Positions 12,201 to 24,422 are shown, counted from the stretch's first letter. The stretch is DNA of 64,000 nucleotides from Pedinophyceae sp. YPF-701 (GCA_916048055.1 CAJZHL010000012.1:62001-126000), one strand, 5' to 3'. Made by a program: numbers and translations. The notes: a model not told the origin generated them from the letters alone.

Positions 12201-15200
12201 GCAGTGCAGGCCCCACCACAGGCCAGTGTTCACGTCGCGGAGGGCCTCCGAGCCGACGGCGTCGTCGATGCGCTCGTGCACGATGTCGAGGTCGGCCTTC
12301 GTGACCGCGCGGCAGATCCCGCCCTCGAGGCGCGACCCGCCGAGGAGCCCCGACAGAGTCTGGTCAGACAGCAACTGTGGGTTGTCCGACCGCGGGCCCA
12401 CCTTGTAGTCCGTCGGGACGAGGTTCCGGACCACAGCCTGCATCGCGTGCATCCGGAGCCCGTTCTGCAGCTCCGGGTCCGGGAAGTCGAGGTTCCAGAG
12501 CACCGAGAGCGCCCGACACACGATGTGGGAGAGCTTCATTGATGACAGCGTCGTTGTGGCCGCGCTGGAGCGCTCCATGGCCCGCGCGACCTCCCTCTCC
12601 AGACCCAGCTGGTCGTTCGTCCAACGGCTGGACGACCGCGACATCATCCGCGCCTTCATCGCGGTCAGCGGCCCCTCCTGGTCGTCGCTCTCCGCGCCAC
12701 TGCCCGCCATTGTCGCCGTGCGCACCAGCGTCGGACTGCTGGGCTCGTCGGCCCTCCTCCTGAGCGTGTTGATCCGCGAGATGCGCATGCTCGGCATGCG
12801 CTGGCTGAACCGCGAGGCAGCAGCTTGCAGGGCTTGGAGGCTGGGAGCAGTCGCCAGCGCCTCGCTAGACCGATCGCCCAAAGGGAGGTGCCGGCCGCTC
12901 ACGGCCGCCATGCTCATGCTGCTCAGGGCCCGGCTCAGATCTTGGCGCGTGACCTGCCCGTGCAGGGCCTGCCCGAGCCGCGTGGCGAGGGAGCCAGAGA
13001 CCGACACCGCCACCGTGTGCAGCAGGGCGATCGCGCGCGGCACCAGCGCCGCGCTGCGCTGCGCCTTCGCCACCTGCTGGTTGGGCGAGGCGAGCTCGAC
13101 GAGGGCGCGCTGCACGGCCGTGCACACCCCGTCCGTGCGCTCCTTGTCCAGCAGGATGGCGTAGGCTGGTTCCATCACCGCTCTCACGACCTCGCCGAAC
13201 ATCTTGGTGGCCATGACCTGCGCCGGCGCGAGCCCCGGCGTCGCGAGCGGGCTCTGCTCGGCGGATACCGTCGCGAGGCGCGTCGTCAGCCGCGCGTCTC
13301 CGCGCAGGTGCGACCCGGACCCTTTGGGCCACAGTCCCTCGCGCGTGCCCGTCAGCGCAATCATCGTGCGCTGCAGCCTCAGCCGCTTCGGCCCGGAGGC
13401 TCCGACGTGATCCATCTCGCCGAGCTCGCAGAGCATCCGCACCGCGGTGATCAGGCGCGCCGCAGCCCCGCGGGCGGCAGCGGATGCGCCGCGGACGCAC
13501 ATCGCTGCAGGCTCGTGGAGGTCGTCGAGGAGCAGGAGCGCGCTGCCGGATCCGTGTGGGCGCAGCGTCGAGCTGCGGTCCTGGTGCAGAAAGGCCGCGA
13601 GCGTGCCGCTCAGCCCGACCGCCCCTGTTGAGGACACCAGAGGGTGTACGATCAGCTGGTGGTTCCCTGCCCCGCGGGTGATGCCGCGAGCGATCTCCGA
13701 CTTGCCCGAGTACGCGGGGCCGATGAGGACCGGCGCCCAGCCGGCGCGCATGTGCAGCCACGCGGCCGCCTGCACGCAGCGCGTCCCCGCGGTGTGGATG
13801 AAAATGTGCGAGCCCGGCTCGGTCGGCAGCTCGCTGCGGAGCCTGGCGCCCACGGAGGACACTGCCACCTTTGTGTGCGGGTCCGCCGGCGCCCAGGGGC
13901 TCTTTAGCGTCTCGGTCGGGTCCGGCCAGTGCACGAAGTCAACCGTGTCAGCGTCAATGACTTGCTCGAGCGGAGGGACCTTGCGCGCGAAGGCGACGAA
14001 GTTGTACGAGTCCGCCGTTTCGTCCACGAGCCTCGCCACGCTCTTGCCGACGTCCGGCTCCATCGCGCCGGCCGTGGCCCACAGCAGGCCGTAAGCGAGG
14101 CAGCACCGACCCAGGTAGTCCATGGGCGTCAGGTTCGAGTGAGGGTGGTTGCCTCGGAGCGAGATCGGCACCCGGGCCGAGAGGTCCGAGAACAGGACCT
14201 CCGCGATGCCGCACGCGCGCTCCAGCGCGAGGTGCTCCGGGCCCGGCAGCGCCCCCGGCGGCAGGTTGCTGAACGTGCCTTCCACGACAGCCTCGGCGAG
14301 CAGCAGCGAGCTCTCGGTGAGAACGCCCGCGGCGTGCAGGCTCTGTATGAGGCTGAGGCGCGTCGCTCCGAGCGTTGCGGGTCCGTTGAGGCACACGACG
14401 GGCAGGCGCGAGAGTACCCCAGGGGTCATGATGCTGATTGAGTCAGTCTCGACGGCGATCCGCGCGACCGGGTGCGGCACGATGACCGACCCGTTGCTCA
14501 GCAACAGCGTGCCGATCTCCAGGAGCGGCAGCACCGCGTCGAGGCTCGCGCCGCCCCCGCCTCCGGCGTCCCTGTCGCCGGGGGCCTCAACCTCCACGGC
14601 GAAGGGGCTCCGCAGGGCCGCGGTCAGGCCGGCGGAGACGTCGCAGACGACGATACGGCTGATGATCGCGTCGCCCTTCTCGACACGGCCGGCGTCCTGC
14701 ATCAGCGCGGACGACAGGACGCCGTGCTTCGAGGCCGCACCCCCGCCCCCACTGCCCTCCACCGACCCGCCACGCATGCCCAGGAGCTCGCCGTGGGACG
14801 ACGCGTCCAGGAACACCTGGTCCACCGTCACCGCGGTCCCCCCCTGCTCGACCGTCAGCGCGTACCCCAGCGCCCGCAGGAGCGCCGACTTCCCAGACGA
14901 CGGCGGGCCCACCACCATCATCGCGCCGCTAGACGAGTCCAGCGCCGCGCGCATCCGCTCCAGCGCAGCCACCACCTCCGCCTCGTGCGGCGCTACAGTC
15001 ATGCCCTCCCGCTCAAGCCGCGCCAGGGCGGCCGCCACCCCTGCTTCGAATGTCGCCTCAGGCTCCTTGGCTTTCCCCCCTGCCGTCTTGTCGCCGGCCG
15101 CGGCACGGTCGCGCGCCTGCGCGGCCTGCAGTGTCCCGCCGGCGAGCGACGCCTGGCTCACGAGCGACCCGGCCCTCGAGAGGTGGTCCGGGCGGTCCTC

Positions 15201-18200
15201 CTCGATGCCGTCCGTGAACACATCCGCCACAAGCGTGCGGTACAAGTCCTCGTCTGACGTGCCCGCGAGGAAGGAGCCCCAGCTCAGCTCGAGGGCCTCG
15301 GAGGCCAGCTCCATCCCCGCGCTCCCGGCGGGGTACTTCGCCTGGCCGAGGGCCACGCAGGTGCGCGCCAGCAGCAGCATCATGGCGTCCCCGCGCGGGA
15401 CATGCGGGCGCGTCGGGAGGTGCTCCGAGAGCAGCGCGACAGTCGCGCACAGCGTCCGCGCCGCGTCCTCTGCGTCGGTGACCACGAGGCTGAGCATGAC
15501 TGCGTGCAGCAGCACACCAGAGTTGCCTGTGGTGAGACACATGCGCCGCGCGTTCCAGCCGACGTGGAGCATGACGCGCTCCGCGGCGGCCTCGCCCTCG
15601 CTGGAGCCGACGCCGATGAAGATCTGCGGCTCGAACTCCATCCCGTTGTCGAGCAGGCCGGGTCGCAGCGTCTCCGTCGTCTGACTGACGGCGGCCGGCG
15701 ACCGGAACGCAGTCACCAGGCCCTGCAGCTTCTGCGCGACGTGGGAGAGCACGCACGGCGCCAGACGCTCGACGTTCGCGAGGCACAACCACGCCCCCGA
15801 CTCGATCGCCCCGACGGCCACGCGGCCCAGGGACTCGGCAGTGCCCAGCTGCACGGCACCGATGGCAACGCAGTAGCGCCCGAACGCGCCCGCGAGGGCC
15901 TTGACGGCCTCGGTTGCGCTCACGCTCCCCGGCGTCTCCTGCAGAGCGAGAACGTGGCCGTGCCCGAGCCCCGTGGCGACGGGCACGAGACCACCGAAGG
16001 CGTTGATGCCCATCAGCGGGCCGGGGTCGACGGCGGCGCCGGCGTACTCGAACCCGTATGGCAGGCTCGTGTCCAGCACGCGGACCGTCGTCTCCTTGTC
16101 CTGCTCGCCCATGTAGTACCGCACCTGGCGCACCCACTCCAGCGCCATGGGGGTGTCGGCCTGATTCGCCACCAGGCTGTCCGTCAGGTCCCGCCAGCGC
16201 AGCAGCACGCCGAGGCACGCGCGCGCCACCGCACCCGCGTGATCGCGGTCCTCCTCCTCCGCCGCCTCGACGTTGTCGTCCGCCTCCGTCCCCAGCACCC
16301 CGTCCTGCTTGGACCGCTCGCTCAGCTTCCCTCCCACAAACACCCCCTGCGCGGCGTTCAGCAGCAAGGCCTCGCGGTCCACTGAAGCCGCCTGAGACAC
16401 CCCCGGGTCGTCGTCCAATCGGCTCCCCCGCGCCCGCGCGGCCGCTTCCGCGGCGGAGCGCACCGCGTCCACCGTCTGCTCTAGGTTGGCGAGCAGGACG
16501 TCTTGCGCGGCGAGGAGGGCCTTGGCGTCCTGCCCGGCCTGCTGCCGGACGAGAGCGCGGTGGACGAGGTCGGTGAAGACGCACTGCTGCGCGAGAGAGA
16601 TGATTTGCAGCGGCGCCTGAGTCAAGTCCATGTCCAGCGAGTCGGTCGACGTGCTCTCCGACACGAGCGAGCGCCGCAGCGGCACCGCGTCCTCGACGAT
16701 CGACCTCCGAAAGCCCGCGTCCTGGTCGTCCTCCTGGTTCGGGCGCGACAGCTGCACGACCGCACGCAGCAGCGTGGTGTGCAGGGTGCGGCGGATCTCC
16801 GACACCAGCGCGGTGAGCTGCTCGGCGACGCTCGCGGGGCTGTCGACCACGCAGCCGACGGGCTTCACGAGCTGCAGCACCTCGGCGTGCCCGGCCCCGC
16901 GCACCGCGGTCACCGCGCGTCCCGGCTCGAAGCGCTTGGAGGCCGCATAAGACCCCCCAGCTGGCGTGGACGAGTCCCCCGCGTTCGTGCCGCCTTCCGA
17001 CCCGCGATCCGTCACGTCGAACAGCTCGACCGCCCCCGGGAGCACGCGTCGCACGACGTCGCGCGGAAGCTCGAGCGCGGAGCTCCCCGTTGAGATGATG
17101 TCGAGCAGGCGGTTGTCGTCGACGAAGTACAGGCGCGGGCAGTGCTCGCGCGCGTGCTCGAGGGCGCGCTCGAGACCCTCGTTGAGCGCGAGCACGCGCT
17201 GCAGGAGCGCCTTGCAGCGCGTGAGCGGGCCGCCGTCCATGCACGCCGAGGCCACGACGGGCTGCTCGCGCACCATGGCCATGATGTTGTGCCACTGCGC
17301 GCCGCAGTCCTGCACTTCGGCGTACTGGTCCGCCCCGGCGTCCGCCGACGCCGCGAACACCATCGCGACGATGCGGTACGCCTGCTGGAAGCGCCCCGTG
17401 GTCGCCAGCGAGTCCGCCACCTGACTCAGGGCGTGCTCGGTGCGCTGCAGGTCCTGCACGATGCCGCCGACGTGCGGACTCATGCTCGCGCTGTCGAGCT
17501 GCGTCTGGATGTTCTGCACCTGCTGGAGCAGGTCGGGGATGTTTGTGATGGTGGCCATGAGCGGTCCGGACGTCGCCGCGCCGAACGGGGCGCCGCCGCG
17601 CACGTCCTTCGGCCGCGCAGGCTCCGCGATCTCCAGCCGGAGGCGGTTCCACTCCCCGCGCAGCCGCATCAGCTCGCCCTGCAGCTCGGCCTCGCGTGAC
17701 GCCGTGATCCACAGTTGCTGCAGCGCCTGCTGCCCCGCGAGGTGCCAGCTCAGCAGGCGCGTCACCGCCAGCAGGGACGTCGCGAAGTCCGTCACGGTCA
17801 GCGGCGGTCGGTAGCGGTGCTGCACCGGGGCTGGCGCAGTGCTGCTCGCCGCTGAGTCTGACCGCGGGAGCCCCCGGCCCGCCAGCGACGACGGCGCTTT
17901 GGGGATTTCGGCCTTGCGAACTGCGCGCAGTGCAGTGATCTCGAACCCACTTCTCGCCGGCTCCAGCTGCTCCGCACGCGCACCGTGCATTGACTCCGCA
18001 GCGCTGTCGGGCCTCTCCGGCGACTCCGCACGCGCACCGTGCATCGACTGCGCGGCGCTGTCGGGCCTCTCCGGCGACTCCGCACGCGCACCGTGCATCG
18101 ACTGCGCGGCGCTCAGCACTGCGGGGCTCTGCGGCCGGCTCTGCACCGGGCTCTGCGCGCTCGCAGGGGACTCTGGGCGCGACTCGGCGACGTCCTCCTT

Positions 18201-21200
18201 GATCGCGTCCTCGAGCTGCATGACCAGATCCTGGCCGAGGATCTGCAGCAGGCGCGTCCGGTGCCGCGGGCGCAGCGAGCTGCTGCACAGGATGCGCGCC
18301 TGCTTGCACGCCGCCTTCCACCACTCCACCTCGACGCTCTTCTCCTTCGCCATGTTGTGCTCGTCCTGCGTCACCAGCGTCAGGTCCGTCAGCGAGTCCA
18401 GGCCGTCCCCCGGCGCGACTTCCCGCTCGAGTATTGGGGCCAGGGCGGCGTCCAGCGCCTCGACGCGCTCCTGGATCGACGCCTCGTTCGGGAGGTCCGT
18501 CCCGCCCGTCTCCGTCGTGCGCATCGTGTCGAGGAAGAAGTCCCAGGATCGCAGCGCCGTCCACAGCTTCGTCTTCTCCTCCAGGGCGCGGAACACCGCC
18601 TTGATGGTCACCGCCACGCCCTCCACCTCGGCCCCGCCGAGACGGTCCTCGTGCTTCCGCAGCGTCGTGATCGCGTCGTCGAGCTTGAGCAGGTCGATCT
18701 CCATGCGGTCGATCTCCATCAGCGCCGCGTGCGGCCGCGTGGCCGACGACGCCAGCGCGCCCATGCGCGCCCGCGTCAGCAGCGACATCGCGGCGTGCTC
18801 CTTGTCCTGCGCCGCCTGCGCCAGGCTCTGGTGCGCCATCGCCTTGAACCCATCGACGAAGTCCTGCGCGTCCCGCGACGTCGCCTCGAACTCCGTGAAC
18901 GCCGCGCGCGCCTCCGCCCACTCGGCCAACACGTCCCCGGTGGTCTGCGCCGGGCCGGGCCCGCTGAGCCGCTTCAGCAGCGCGTCCCCGCGCACCCGCT
19001 GCTTCTCGCCCGCCGCCTTCGCCCGCGCCTTCTCCTCGAGCATCGCCGACAGGTCGTCGGACGCGAACAGGCGCTCTGCCTCCTGCAGGCCCTTCGCCAG
19101 GTCCTCGAGGCGCGCGCGGGCCGACCCGGTCGGCTCGAGGTACGGCGCGAGGTCCGTCATGTAGGACAGGAAGTGCTCCATCTCGCTCGGGCGGTCCTTG
19201 AGCAGCGCGGTCGCGTCCGAGGCCGCCGCGATCAGTTCGCGGCACTGCTTGCTGATGAACCGCGCCACGAGGTCCGCGAGGCCGTCCACGACGCGCGTGG
19301 CCGCGGGGAGGAACTTGTCGCGCACGTCCTGCACGTCGAGGTGGATCAGCCCGGACCGCACCACCGTCGTCGCGTCCGCCAGCTTGGTCTGCCAGTCTTT
19401 CATCGACTCCATGTCTTCCTGGAAGGCCTTGAGGGACGTCTTGTCCACGTACCAGTGCTCGCTCCACCCGACCGCGAACCGGTGGCGGTCCGGGCCCTGC
19501 TCGAAGTAGAACGCGGTGTCGGGGTGCAGCACGGCGCCGCGGAAGTCCCGCCGCGCGCCCTTGACCACCGCGCGCACGTAGTTCTCGGGGTCCTCGCCCT
19601 GGCTCACCAGGATGCGCCGCACGGTCGGGAGGTTCTGCGGCGGCCCGCCCGAGCTGTGCCACTCCGTGTACGGCACCACCTGCTTGATGGCCACCAGCCG
19701 CGGAAACCCCGTCACCAGCGCGTTGACGCTGGCCACGAGGTGCTCGAAGTGCAGCTCCAGCGTCGACACGCGCGGTACGAGCTCCAGGACCTTGCGTGCA
19801 TCTGCCGGGGCCGCCTGATTGTCTGCAACGCGGCGAACGGGCGGAAACGAGTTAGGGTGCGGACGTGATGGGGGGGGGGGTGTTGCGCAGTGCGTCGGAC
19901 GGGAAGGGCGTATGGTGCCCTGCGCGTGGGGCGCGCAGCGGCGCACCTTTGCCGTCGACGCCCAGCATGGACTGCCGCAGCTGCCGCCGCTGCGCCGCGA
20001 ACTTGCGCTGTTCCTCGAGGGAGATTTGGCCTGGCTGGCGAAAGCGCCCCGTGAGCGATTTGCTCTGCACCTCGGGCTTCTCCTCCTCCTCCTCGACGAC
20101 CTGCGCCCTGACGAGCACGAGGCCCTGGACGCGCAGCAGCTGGCTCGTGAACGTCGTCACCGCGGTGGTCGCCAGCTGCAGCATGTTTTGCAGCATCAGC
20201 TGGTCTACCAGCCGCACGGCGCGCCACAGCTTTTCCTCGCGCGTCTGCGCCTCGGCCAGGAGCCGCGAGCGGTGCTCCCCACCGTCCTTGATCGCGCTCA
20301 GCGACTTGTCCCGCCACGTCAGTTGCGCGCCCCATGCGTCAGCCTTGGGCTTGCGCTCCTCCGCCGCGCACTGCGCGCGCACCTCCTCCACCTCCGTCGC
20401 GATCGCCCGGCCCATCGCGGCCGTCTCGTTCACCACCGTCTGCACCAGGTGGCTCATCGCGTCCGTCGCGCCGCGAATCGCCCCCTCCCGGAACTTGAGC
20501 GTGGCCTCAATCTGGGCGGGCAGAGCCGTCTTGTCGATCGCGGTGAGCGCGCCCAGGATGCCCAGCTCCTTCACGCCGGGCTTCCAGCTCCGCAGCTCCT
20601 GCGGCGGCACCACCCACGGGTTCCAGGGCCGCTGCGTCCACTTGCCCGTGCGCGAGTCCCGCTCCCACCGCTTCTCCGCCTGGTTGGCGTGCATCTCCGC
20701 GATCGCGGCGGCCGCGGCGCGGATGTGCGGGCCCAGCTGCGGGTGCCCCTGGAGCCACTGCGTCGACAGCCGGCGGCGGGCGTTCTCCAGCGCCGAGCTC
20801 CGCACGTTGTGCCGCCAGCGCTTGAAGGCCTTGAGAAGCCGAAACGACGTGAAGAACTTCATCCGCTTGATCATGCTGAACACCGCGCGGTCCTGCAGCC
20901 ACTCGGGGAGCTCCTGCGACGACGCCTCGTCGCCGTCCACCACGTGCGTCACGCCCGTCAGGCTGATTGTGAAGTAGTTGTCCGCGCGCGCCTCCTCGCG
21001 CGGGACGACCACCAGGCTGTACGGCTCCCACGACAGCGTCACCTTCGGGTCCTCCGCGAAGTTCGCGTACAGCAGCAGCCCCTCCTTCGCCTTCCCGCGC
21101 ATGAAGTACGTCACCGCCTCGGCGCCCGTGGTGATCCCGGGCGGCACCGTGTGGTCCAGGCCGTAGCGCATCGTGCTGATCTCCGCCGCCCCGCGGATCA

Positions 21201-21675
21201 CGTCGCGGATGTGCCCGCCCTGGGCCTTGGCCGCCGGGCGCCGCCCCGTGAGCGTGCCGACCGTGAGGTGCTGTGCGCCGCGCGTGGGCCCACGCAGGCC
21301 GTCGCTGAAGTCGATCTCGCGCGCGACGACCGAGTTGAGCTCCGCGACGCCGCGGTCCGGCGGGACGATACCGGCGTCCTCGAGCGCGACGCCGAGGCGC
21401 GGGCGCGGCGACGGCGGCGGCAGCTGGTACGTGTCGACGTCGGCGCTGACGGTGGTCGGCCCGAGCTGGGGAGGCGAGCCAGCGAGCACGGCCTCCGCGT
21501 TCTTCGCGTGGACCAGGCTGCTCGGGAACGTCGTGCGCGGCGGCCCTCGCGAGGACGACTGGGCGAACGACCGCGCGCCGAAGAGCCGGGACATGGACGA
21601 CGAGTGCAGGGGCTGGGTCCTGGCGCGGTCAGGACGCGCGGCGTCCGCGGCGGAGTGCGATGCCGCTAGATCCAT
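6204..21675 (-). CDS. Divergent dynein heavy chain with degenerate AAA1
   Basis: Two exons on the minus strand: 21675-19947 and 19822-6204 (intron 19946-19823, phase 1), about 5,115 residues. The start is the first ATG in the open frame and is uncertain. The N-terminal tail includes a helical FFTSFRLLKAFKRW segment; the linker follows, then the AAA ring. AAA1 is recognised by LPYGFEY and SGAW, but the P-loop (canonically GPAGTGKTE) reads ETPGSVSATEA near residue 1869, and Walker B (CFDEFNRI) reads CLANVERL. AAA2 (GPPSSGKS, about 2212), AAA3 (GPAYSGKSE, about 2610; Walker B LLLLDDL) and AAA4 (GPPGSGR, about 3148) look intact. The stalk and microtubule-binding domain lie near 3450-3650 (LRSYHAPP, then WETAKRIM and FCQWVIS). 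AAA5, AAA6 and a C-terminal domain follow. It is probably an axonemal or cytoplasmic dynein-like protein with reduced or no AAA1 ATPase, recalling divergent human DNHD1; that assignment is not proven. Confidence 0.85.
17971..18115 (-). repeat. 54 bp tandem repeat inside dynein exon
   Basis: Units begin at 17971, 18025 and 18079, exactly 54 bp apart, and the copies are nearly identical. Each encodes an 18-residue Ser/Pro/Glu-rich unit (MHGARAESPERPDSAAQS-like) without breaking frame. The third copy is partial and degenerate. It sits in a low-complexity insertion in the linker/tail part of the heavy chain, where insertions are tolerated; length variation between strains would be expected. Confidence 0.9.
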
Positions 21676-22958
21676 AGATATCTCCGTGGCCACGCGCGCC
21701 CGCCTGCGGTCCGTTCCGTCGCCCTGGAGGAGCGCGCGGACCTTGGCATTCGCAACTTGACCAAACGCGTCGGTCTCACCGCCCCGCGCGCTGGCCTGGC
21801 GCTGAGCCGGCGCCCTCGAGCGCTTGCCCTGCCGCGACGCCACAGACGTGCGACTGTGCACCGGCGGCACCCCATGTGCGGACGGCGGGCGGCCCTCGCG
21901 TTCAGCGTGCACTTGGGCCTCGGGGCGCCGGGGCGGTGCGGGCCCACCCGCGGCGCTGTCCACGGACTGCAGAGAGCGGAGAGTATCGTGAGGTGTTGCA
22001 CAGGGCGCCAGCGCACTCAACACGTCCCGAGCTTAGCCCGCGGGAGAGGCATGCAGGTGCTACGCCCATGAAGACAGAGTGGACGTCCCCAGGCGCGCCT
22101 GGGCCTCCTGGCGGGAGCAAGCCGCCCGGAAACGCCAGAGTACGCATGATGTATCACGCAGAGGGCAAAGAGAGGCGCGGAGATCCGCGGGGCAGCGTCC
22201 GGGCGCGGCCTGAAGGCCAATTCGCACAGCACGGTGCGGGCGTGACGGTCGCAGGGCGCGGGCGAGCCTCACCAGCACCGCCGCGAGGTCCTCCCGGAGG
22301 TTTGACATCGGCCCTGCTTCCAAACCTATCTCCAGCCCATGGTCCGTGTTGCTCCCCGACTACGCTGCATGTACTGCTCGGGCGGCGCAGTTGCCCCGCT
22401 GGCGCGCGCACCGGTCCACACAAGTGGCTGGACCTCGCTGTCTAGCCGCGAACAATCGCTTGCGCGTTCGAACGGAGGCAGCTACCCGCGGCTGAACGCT
22501 CACGGCTGCGAAACGAGTGATGAGTCGATCCTTTTGCGCACCCACGCCGTCCGGCGTGCTCTGTCGCGCCCCAGCAGGTACCAGACGGTACTTTCCGGCG
22601 AACGGCCGCCCGCAGGCGCAATGTTGCGGAGCGTGCGGCGCCGGTCTGACCGGGTCCGCAAGGTCAGACACAGCAGCAAAAGTGCACCTCGTCACGTCGC
22701 CTCCGCCGGCAGCCTGCTCAGAGCACCGTGGGCGACGTGACGGGGCGTGCGGCAGCCGCGCGGGGCGGCGCTCGGCGGTACAATGCTGCGCCACCAGCAC
22801 GTGCTGTGCTGCGCCCGCGGCCCAGGTGAACGCCGCCGACGTCGCGGCCCCGACGGCGCGTCGCGTATGCTCGATGTCACATGCGATCGGTAGTGGTTTT
22901 GCGCCGCTGCTACGCGGAGCCGCAAAGACGAGGGGGGGGGTGTTTTGCGACGACTGAG
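21676..22958. other. Region between dynein start and JMJD5-like stop
   Basis: About 1.3 kb. The dynein frame remains open upstream of its first ATG to about 22023 but has no further ATG, so this part may be 5' UTR, or coding if an upstream exon exists. The remainder, including a G-run at 22931-22940, shows no supported gene. It should contain the dynein promoter and the 3' UTR of the JMJD5-like gene, since both are on the minus strand. Confidence 0.4.
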
Positions 22959-24365
22959 TCAGTCCCACCAGTAGCTGACGGAGAACGACGGCGACAGCGA
23001 CCGCACGTAGTGCCACCACTTCGGCGGCACGTAGAGCATCTCGCCCGGCCCGATCACGCACTCCTGGAACGACGCCCCTGACAGCAGCGGGAACTCCCCC
23101 GCGTCGGGGCGGTCCAGGTCGACCCGGGACGTGTTGGTGTGCAAGCCGGACGGGTGCGGGTACAGCGCGTCGGACTGGTCCGGGCTGTACAGCCGCACGT
23201 ACTTGCGCCCGACCACCTGACACAGCAGGTTGTGGAAGGGGGGGTCGTAGTGGAGGGGTGTCACGGTCCCGCCCGGCCCGAGCCACGCGTTCACCGCGCG
23301 CACCTCGCCCTCGCCCAGGGAGCAGTAGTCCGGCGTGGCGACGTCGCGCGCCAGCGCCGGCACGTGGTCGAAGAGGGTGTATTGCGCCAGGTACAACTTC
23401 TCACCCCCCCCCGCGCCCCCGCCGTGAATGTGCCGCAGGAGGTCGCGCACGGGCATCAGCCGCGTCGCGAACGTCTCCGACATGTAGTTCCCGCGCTCGA
23501 CGGGCACCGTCCTCAGCCCCGCGACCCCGTCCAGGTACGATGGGTCGCGCCACCGTGTCAGCGCCGGCCAGTGGTCCATCGCGCCTCGGATCACCACGGG
23601 CACCCCGGGGGCCATGTACGCCGTCAGGAACGTCTCGAGCGACGGCGCAGGCGCCGCTGGCACGGGGCTGCCGCGTGCGCTGTCAAAGGACCCCGGGGGG
23701 AGTGCGGGAGCGTCGTCGTCGTCGTCGTCCGCGCGCGCGGCCCCGCCGGCTTCATCCAGGTCCGGCGACCGCGGACGCTTGCGCCCCGCCGACGTCTCGG
23801 AGGCGGGTCCGGGCTCCGAGGTGTGCGCCGCGGCCCGGTCCTGCGCAGTCGCCGCCAGCCGGTCGACCAGAGGGCGCGCCGCTGGCCCGCCGAGCATCGT
23901 GGCCATGTCGCATTCCTTGAGCATGGCCGTCCAGGGCCCCGCGCCCTCGTCCTGGCGTCGCGGCGGCAGCGCGCACCACGCGGCGAGCTTCAGGCACGTC
24001 GCGAGGGAGAAGAGGTCGCGCCACTGCTCGGCGACGGTGCTCCACTGGCCGGTGTGGAGGCGCTGGTGCGCGTACTCGCACAGGACGTCGGCGTACGTCA
24101 TCGCTCGCGACTCAGGCGACGTTGGCGGCACAGGAGCGTCGGCGGGGAAGGACGCGGCAGGCGGGGGCAGCTCGCACAGCAGCGCGACGCACCGCTGCAG
24201 GATGTCCGCGACGACGGGCTCGCCGAGGGTCTCCGCAATGCCAGAGTGGAGCGCGTCGTACACCGCGCGGCCCTCGGGCCCGGCCAGGTACTGCTGCACG
24301 GCACTCAGCATGGAGGCGCGCCCGGCCGCGGGGCCCTCCGCGTCGGGCACGGCCTGGTCCGACAT
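22959..24365 (-). CDS. KDM8: JMJD5/KDM8-like JmjC oxygenase
   Basis: A single exon of 468 residues. The C-terminal half is a JmjC domain of the JMJD5 (KDM8, plant JMJ30) type: HYDP gives the Fe(II) ligands His372 and Asp374, GRKYVRLYSP includes the likely 2-oxoglutarate-binding Lys388, and KWWHYVRSL supplies the distal His452. Numbers are by my count and the His-to-His spacing matches human JMJD5 within one residue. The protein ends in SFSVSYWWD, a family hallmark. The N-terminal third is helical, and a disordered Arg/Asp-rich linker with a possible nuclear signal (GRKRPRS) joins the two. Family members are nuclear 2-OG oxygenases reported as arginyl hydroxylases. The start codon is only 57 bp downstream of the stop of the SH3BGRL-like gene on the same strand. 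Confidence 0.92.
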   Translation of the reverse strand: MSDQAVPDAEGPAAGRASMLSAVQQYLAGPEGRAVYDALHSGIAETLGEPVVADILQRCVALLCELPPPAASFPADAPVPPTSPESRAMTYADVLCEYAHQRLHTGQWSTVAEQWRDLFSLATCLKLAAWCALPPRRQDEGAGPWTAMLKECDMATMLGGPAARPLVDRLAATAQDRAAAHTSEPGPASETSAGRKRPRSPDLDEAGGAARADDDDDDAPALPPGSFDSARGSPVPAAPAPSLETFLTAYMAPGVPVVIRGAMDHWPALTRWRDPSYLDGVAGLRTVPVERGNYMSETFATRLMPVRDLLRHIHGGGAGGGEKLYLAQYTLFDHVPALARDVATPDYCSLGEGEVRAVNAWLGPGGTVTPLHYDPPFHNLLCQVVGRKYVRLYSPDQSDALYPHPSGLHTNTSRVDLDRPDAGEFPLLSGASFQECVIGPGEMLYVPPKWWHYVRSLSPSFSVSYWWD

Positions 24366-24422
24366 GGGCGGAACTAATGGTGGGTCGCTCGGGTGATGGG
24401 GCCGGGAGCGCGGCGTGCTGTG
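24366..24422 (-). other. 57 bp intercistronic gap
   Basis: The SH3BGRL-like stop (TAG, 24425-24423) and the JMJD5-like ATG (24365-24363) are separated by 57 bp on the same strand. That is too short to hold a separate 3' UTR, polyadenylation site and promoter comfortably, so a shared dicistronic transcript or overlapping transcripts is likely. Confidence 0.7.

Noticed and set aside
15860-15950. Frameshift or sequencing error as the cause of the missing AAA1 P-loop
   Set aside because: The frame stays open and alignable on both sides, and Walker B about 60 residues later is also substituted, which one indel cannot explain.
15058-19662. A 1,534-codon minus-strand frame overlapping dynein
   Set aside because: Same strand, shifted frame of the dynein exon, Arg/Ala/Gly-rich, whereas the dynein frame carries recognisable AAA motifs.
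22925-22945. G-runs here and near 19870 as possible quadruplex regulatory sites
   Set aside because: Homopolymer G-runs recur across this GC-rich window, so nothing singles these out.
22024-22958. tRNA or other small RNA in the gaps
   Set aside because: I looked for T-loop-like GTTCGA contexts with pairing arms in this and other gaps and found no convincing cloverleaf; a covariance-model scan would be decisive.
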